NCBI GenBank assembly: GCA_945910225.1
Contig: CAMDYG010000015.1
Coordinates: forward strand, 1 to 58,350
Direction of reading: 5' to 3'
Length of the DNA stretch: 58,350 nt
Source: an uncultured Eubacterium sp.
Lineage (GTDB): Bacteria; Bacillota; Clostridia; Lachnospirales; Lachnospiraceae
Part shown: in pieces, positions 54,950 to 58,350 of the stretch
Layout: every line of letters begins with the position of its first letter
Position numbering within the stretch: the stretch's first letter is position 1
Program-made: the position numbers and the translations under genes
The notes under the pieces: model-generated
Seen by the model: the letters and a program-made list of their open reading frames with translations, nothing else
Database searches by the model: none
Told to the model about the DNA's origin: nothing

Positions 54950-55129
54950 TCACAAAAAAGTCACTTTTATGAAAGGATGCTTTTCATTATATTGTTCATA
55001 AACAAGTGTCACACCGCTTTCCTGCTCTTTAGGCTCATTGCACCCTGTCAGTGCTGATATCATGCTTATAATAACCACCAAAGCCAATAATCTTGCTGTC
55101 AGCTTTTTCTTTATTCCATCTTCCAACAT
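54950..55129 (-). CDS. Short lipoprotein, perhaps a remnant of a solute-binding protein
   Basis: 59 aa from ATG 55129 with GGAGGG upstream. A basic start, a hydrophobic run and a lipobox (SALTGC, Cys30) make a clean lipoprotein signal. The mature part is only 30 residues and reads GVTLVYEQYNEKHPFIKVTF, like the beginning of an ABC solute-binding protein (pattern 'FN.KHP.IKV'), then stops. It may be what remains after a deletion, or a short functional lipoprotein. Its ribosome site lies in the 3' arm of a hairpin. Confidence 0.6.
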   Translation of the reverse strand: MLEDGIKKKLTARLLALVVIISMISALTGCNEPKEQESGVTLVYEQYNEKHPFIKVTFL

Positions 55130-55131
55130 AA

Positions 55132-55170
55132 AAACCCTCCACCATTCATAATTTTATTATGAACCGGTGG
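55132..55170 (-). terminator. Terminator-like hairpin that covers the lipoprotein ribosome site
   Basis: On the minus strand CCTCCACC..GGTGGAGG with an inner TTCATAAT/ATTATGAA stem, followed by GTTTTTATG. It ends the PAS gene transcript and at the same time pairs with the GGAGG that would serve the next ATG. Confidence 0.7.
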
Positions 55171-55195
55171 AGGCTTTATTATACTTTAAATGTAC

Positions 55196-55537
55196 TTATT
55201 CAATTACGGCTGCACTAACCTTTATTACTCTGTGTCCAGCTAAGAGCTTATTCTCAATCTTATAGAATGCAACCACCTTAAGAGACTTGCCATCTTTAGC
55301 AACGAACTCCTGAACATAGCTTACATATCTCTTATCTATGAACTTTTCTCTTAACTCTGTTATTACTTCCTCATACTCAACGCTTGGTACGAACTGCTTA
55401 AACACAATTCCTGCCTCAAAATCATCTTCTGTATATCCAAGAAGCTCTGTAAAACCATCATCTATATCGATAATCTTACCACTTCTCATCTCCATAGAAA
55501 ACTGTGTAAAAGGAATTGCTTTCATTACTTCTGCCAT
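55196..55537 (-). CDS. Stand-alone PAS-domain protein
   Basis: 113 aa forming one PAS fold: FSMEMRSGKIIDIDDGFTELLGYTEDDF at the start, a helical middle and FVAKDGKSLKVVAFYKIE with the closing strands. There is no output domain, so it probably works through a partner. AAGGAG precedes ATG 55537. It follows valS by about 24 bases. Confidence 0.82.
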   Translation of the reverse strand: MAEVMKAIPFTQFSMEMRSGKIIDIDDGFTELLGYTEDDFEAGIVFKQFVPSVEYEEVITELREKFIDKRYVSYVQEFVAKDGKSLKVVAFYKIENKLLAGHRVIKVSAAVIE

Positions 55538-55561
55538 AATTATTCTCCTTATCCGTAAAAA

Positions 55562-58213
55562 CTACTTAGAAAGTGTTTCAAGACGCTCAGTTACCTGCTC
55601 AAGCATCTGTGTATATTTTACCAGCTTTGCCTTCTCTTCGTCAATCTTTGCCTGAGGAGCTTTTGATGTGAATTTCTCATTGTTAAGCATTCCGTTACAT
55701 CTCTTGATTTCGCCCTGTAATCTGCCTTCCTCTTTCTTAAGTCTCTCTATTTCCTTGTCGATATCAACAAGTTCTGCGAAAGGAATATAGATAACAGCAT
55801 CCGGTATAACTGTTGAAACAGCATCCTCTGGTATTCCAGCCTTGTCAGCCTGAACCTTAACCTCGCTTGCATATGCAAGTGTTCCAAAGAAACCGAGTGA
55901 ATTGTTAAATATGTTCTTAACATCTTCACTTGCTGAAACAACATATACAAGTGCCTTACGGCTTGGTGCAACATTCATGTCTGCACGAAGGTTTCTTATG
56001 TTACGGACTGCTTCCTTGATTGTCTCAATAGCCTTCTCTTCTGTTGCAAAGTTATCAGCTTCATCATATACAGGCCATGAAGAAATCATAATTGACTCCT
56101 CTTCATCCTGAATATTGCAGAAAATTTCCTCTGTAATGAATGGCATATATGGATGGAGTAACTTAAGTGCATCAATAAGAACAGTCTTTAATGTCCAGAT
56201 AGCTGCTGTCTTTGTCTCATCTGCATCATTGTAGAGTCTTGGCTTAACCATCTCAATATACCAGTCACAGAATTCTTCCCAGATAAAGTCATTAAGCTTG
56301 GCAACAGCAATACCAAGTTCGTACTTCTCCATATTATCTGTAACTTCCTTGATAAGTCCGTTCATCTTAGAAAGAATCCACTTATCAGCATCTGTTAAGT
56401 TGGCAGGTCTTGCATCTGTAGCCTTAATCTTATTGTCAGGGTCATTCATCATAATGAATCTTGAAGCATTCCATACCTTATTAGCAAAGTTACGGCTAGC
56501 CTCAACCCTTGACCAGTAGAAACGCATATCGTTACCCGGTGCATTTCCTGTAATAAGAGTATATCTTAATGCATCTGCACCATATTTATCAATAACCTCA
56601 AGCGGATCGATACCATTACCTAATGACTTACTCATTTTTCTTCCCTGGTCATCTCTTACAAGACCATGGAATAATACCTTGCCAAATGGTTTCTTGCCCA
56701 TATGCTCATATCCAGAGAATATCATTCTGATTACCCAGAAGAATATAATATCATATCCAGTTACAAGCACATCTGTAGGATAGAAATAATCAAGCTCAGG
56801 TGTCTTTTCTGGCCAGCCAAGTGTTGAGAATGGCCATAATGCTGATGAGAACCATGTATCAAGTGTATCAGGATCCTGCTCTACATTAGTGCTACCACAC
56901 TTAGGGCATGTGCTTACTGTCTCTCTTGAAACTGTCATCTCTCCACAATCCTTGCAGTAATATGCAGGAATTCTGTGTCCCCACCAGAGCTGTCTTGAAA
57001 TACACCAGTCTCTGATATTATCTGTCCAGTTATAATATGTCTTATCCATAGAAGCTGGAATAAGCTCGATGTCGCCATTCTTAACGCCTTCAACAGCAGG
57101 CTTGATAAGCTCATCCATCTTAACGAACCACTGCTGCTTAATCATTGGCTCAACAGTTGTCTTACATCTGTCATGAGTACCAACATTATGTGTATGGTCT
57201 TCAACTCTTACTAAAAGTCCGAGTTCATCAAGATCGGCAACCATAGCCTTTCTTGCTTCATATCTGTTCATACCGGCATACTTGCCACCAAGATTATTGA
57301 TTGTAGCGTCATCATTTAAAATGTTAATCTCTGGTAAATTATGTCTCTTACCGACCTCAAAATCGTTAGGGTCATGTGCAGGAGTAATCTTAACTACACC
57401 TGTACCAAATTCCTTGTCAACATAAGGGTCAGCAATAATAGGTATTGTTCTGTCTGTAAGAGGAAGTTCAACTTCCTTTCCTACAAGGTCTGTGTATCTT
57501 TCATCATCCGGATTAACGGCCAAAGCTGAATCTCCAAGTAATGTTTCTGGTCTTGTTGTTGCAATCTCAACGAATCTTCCCGGCTCGCCAACTACAGGGT
57601 AGTTAATATGCCAGAAATGTCCTGCCTGCTCCTCATGCTCAACTTCTGCATCTGATATAGAAGTGTTGCAGACTGGGCACCAGTTTACAATTCTTGAACC
57701 CTTGTATATAAGACCTTTCTCATAAAGCTTTATAAATACTTCCTGAACTGCCTTAGAACAACCTTCATCCATTGTGAATCTTTCTCTGTCCCAGTCACAT
57801 GAAGAACCAATCTTCTTTAACTGGCTTGTGATAGTTCCACCATATTCCTTCTTCCATTCCCATGTTCTCTTTAAGAAACCTTCTCTTCCCAGCTCATGCT
57901 TGTCAATTCCTTCTTCCTTAAGAGCATTAGTAACCTTAACCTCTGTTGAGATTGAAGCATGGTCAGTTCCAGGAATCCAGAGAGCCTCATAGCCCTGCAT
58001 TCTCTTAAATCTGATAATAATATCCTGCATAGTATTATCAAGTGCATGACCCATATGCAGCTTACCTGTTATATTTGGTGGTGGCATAACAATAGTAAAT
58101 GGTTTCTTATCCCTGTTTACTTCTGCATGAAAATACTTTTTTTCAAGCCACTTGTGATATAATCTGTCTTCTATTTCGGACGGATTATAATTCTTTTCCA
58201 ATTCCTTGCTCAT
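55562..58213 (-). CDS. valS: Valyl-tRNA synthetase
   Basis: Charges tRNA-Val. The 883-aa class I synthetase has the HIGH-type motif [17 protein letters not shown], the editing domain with [28 protein letters not shown], zinc-binding cysteines ([20 protein letters not shown]), an anticodon domain, and the C-terminal coiled-coil ([20 protein letters not shown]). AGGAG precedes ATG 58213; the reading frame runs on to 58324 but through the repeat element. Confidence 0.98.
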   Translation of the reverse strand: MSKELEKNYNPSEIEDRLYHKWLEKKYFHAEVNRDKKPFTIVMPPPNITGKLHMGHALDNTMQDIIIRFKRMQGYEALWIPGTDHASISTEVKVTNALKEEGIDKHELGREGFLKRTWEWKKEYGGTITSQLKKIGSSCDWDRERFTMDEGCSKAVQEVFIKLYEKGLIYKGSRIVNWCPVCNTSISDAEVEHEEQAGHFWHINYPVVGEPGRFVEIATTRPETLLGDSALAVNPDDERYTDLVGKEVELPLTDRTIPIIADPYVDKEFGTGVVKITPAHDPNDFEVGKRHNLPEINILNDDATINNLGGKYAGMNRYEARKAMVADLDELGLLVRVEDHTHNVGTHDRCKTTVEPMIKQQWFVKMDELIKPAVEGVKNGDIELIPASMDKTYYNWTDNIRDWCISRQLWWGHRIPAYYCKDCGEMTVSRETVSTCPKCGSTNVEQDPDTLDTWFSSALWPFSTLGWPEKTPELDYFYPTDVLVTGYDIIFFWVIRMIFSGYEHMGKKPFGKVLFHGLVRDDQGRKMSKSLGNGIDPLEVIDKYGADALRYTLITGNAPGNDMRFYWSRVEASRNFANKVWNASRFIMMNDPDNKIKATDARPANLTDADKWILSKMNGLIKEVTDNMEKYELGIAVAKLNDFIWEEFCDWYIEMVKPRLYNDADETKTAAIWTLKTVLIDALKLLHPYMPFITEEIFCNIQDEEESIMISSWPVYDEADNFATEEKAIETIKEAVRNIRNLRADMNVAPSRKALVYVVSASEDVKNIFNNSLGFFGTLAYASEVKVQADKAGIPEDAVSTVIPDAVIYIPFAELVDIDKEIERLKKEEGRLQGEIKRCNGMLNNEKFTSKAPQAKIDEEKAKLVKYTQMLEQVTERLETLSK

Positions 58214-58251
58214 TATTAGTCTCCTTTTTAATATTACATTCCGGGTTCTTT

Positions 58252-58350
58252 CCCAATTATGCGCGAGCAGCTCATATGCCAGAATTTCATTCTGGCATTG
58301 TCGCAGCGCTCCTCGAGACCCCATACAAAGTTCTCAGTTCGTGCAGGCAC
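58252..58350. repeat. Palindromic repeat unit upstream of valS (runs off the right edge)
   Basis: Contains a perfect palindrome TGCCAGAAT-TTC-ATTCTGGCA (58279-58299) flanked by GCGCGAGCAGCTC and GCAGCGCTCCTCGAG. The composition is GC-richer than the surroundings and there is no gene frame of its own. It looks like a dispersed intergenic repeat. No T-box specifier or antiterminator motif is seen in it. Confidence 0.55.

Noticed and set aside
58214-58350. T-box leader for valS
   Set aside because: No AGGGUGGNACCGCG-like antiterminator core or specifier loop is visible; the segment is a palindromic repeat instead.

Overview
The window looks like a chromosome segment of a low-GC, Gram-positive anaerobe of the Lachnospiraceae (Clostridia). 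The evidence is an AT-rich sequence, strong AGGAGG-type ribosome binding sites, a CIRCE/HrcA-type clpB promoter, pyruvate phosphate dikinase, a hybrid cluster protein, a zinc-ribbon MscL, a DUF4250 protein and a homocysteine methyltransferase/MTHFR fusion. A Lachnospira/[Eubacterium] eligens-like source is a guess. There are no rRNA, tRNA, CRISPR, phage or transposase genes.

Region 1 (1-11452, minus strand) is the unusual part. It is one long operon that resembles a Gram-negative type I (RTX) secretion locus. In transcription order it holds: a sigma-A-type promoter; a leader that folds like a cyclic-di-GMP-I riboswitch running into an intrinsic terminator; hlyB (ABC exporter with a C39-like domain lacking catalytic Cys and His); hlyD (membrane fusion protein); two unknown genes (314 and 247 aa); a dead copy of a 180-aa gene with a 23-codon toxin-head remnant; the intact 180-aa gene, overlapping a 556-aa truncated toxin 'head'; a 144-aa gene; and a large RTX protein running off the left edge. 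The RTX protein has an Asp-Pro self-processing module of the FrpC kind, EF-hand-like loops and the start of a nonapeptide RTX array. The truncated head ends in a segment identical over about 455 bp to part of the big gene. Recombination there would fuse the alternative head in frame to the same tail. I read the locus as partner gene + head cassettes feeding one self-processing, secreted tail, probably under c-di-GMP control.

Region 2 (11480-25952) holds housekeeping genes: a MATE efflux pump, upp-uraA for uracil salvage, ppdK, a DUF4250 protein, clpB behind CIRCE, glycerate 2-kinase, a membrane diguanylate cyclase (GGDEF) that could make the signal read by the riboswitch, and hcp.

Region 3 (25953-36900) starts with an imperfect palindromic repeat element. 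It then has divergent cell-wall genes (a SpoIID-like/peptidoglycan-binding protein and an amidase with a SPOR domain), a zinc-ribbon membrane protein with a proline-rich tandem repeat, and a minus-strand run folA-hflX-ptsI-glpQ-like-CmpB family.

Region 4 (36885-49471) has divergent icd and asnB with clear back-to-back promoters, then degV, trpD, a FliB-like methylase, ybaK, murI, small genes, the metH/MTHFR fusion, a purine permease and mscL. A structured, gene-free stretch lies between the last two.

Region 5 (49510-58213) has two HAD phosphatases, a patatin-like lipase, a membrane-anchored foldase-like protein, nadE, a lipoprotein remnant, a lone PAS protein and valS. A palindromic repeat lies upstream of valS at the right edge.
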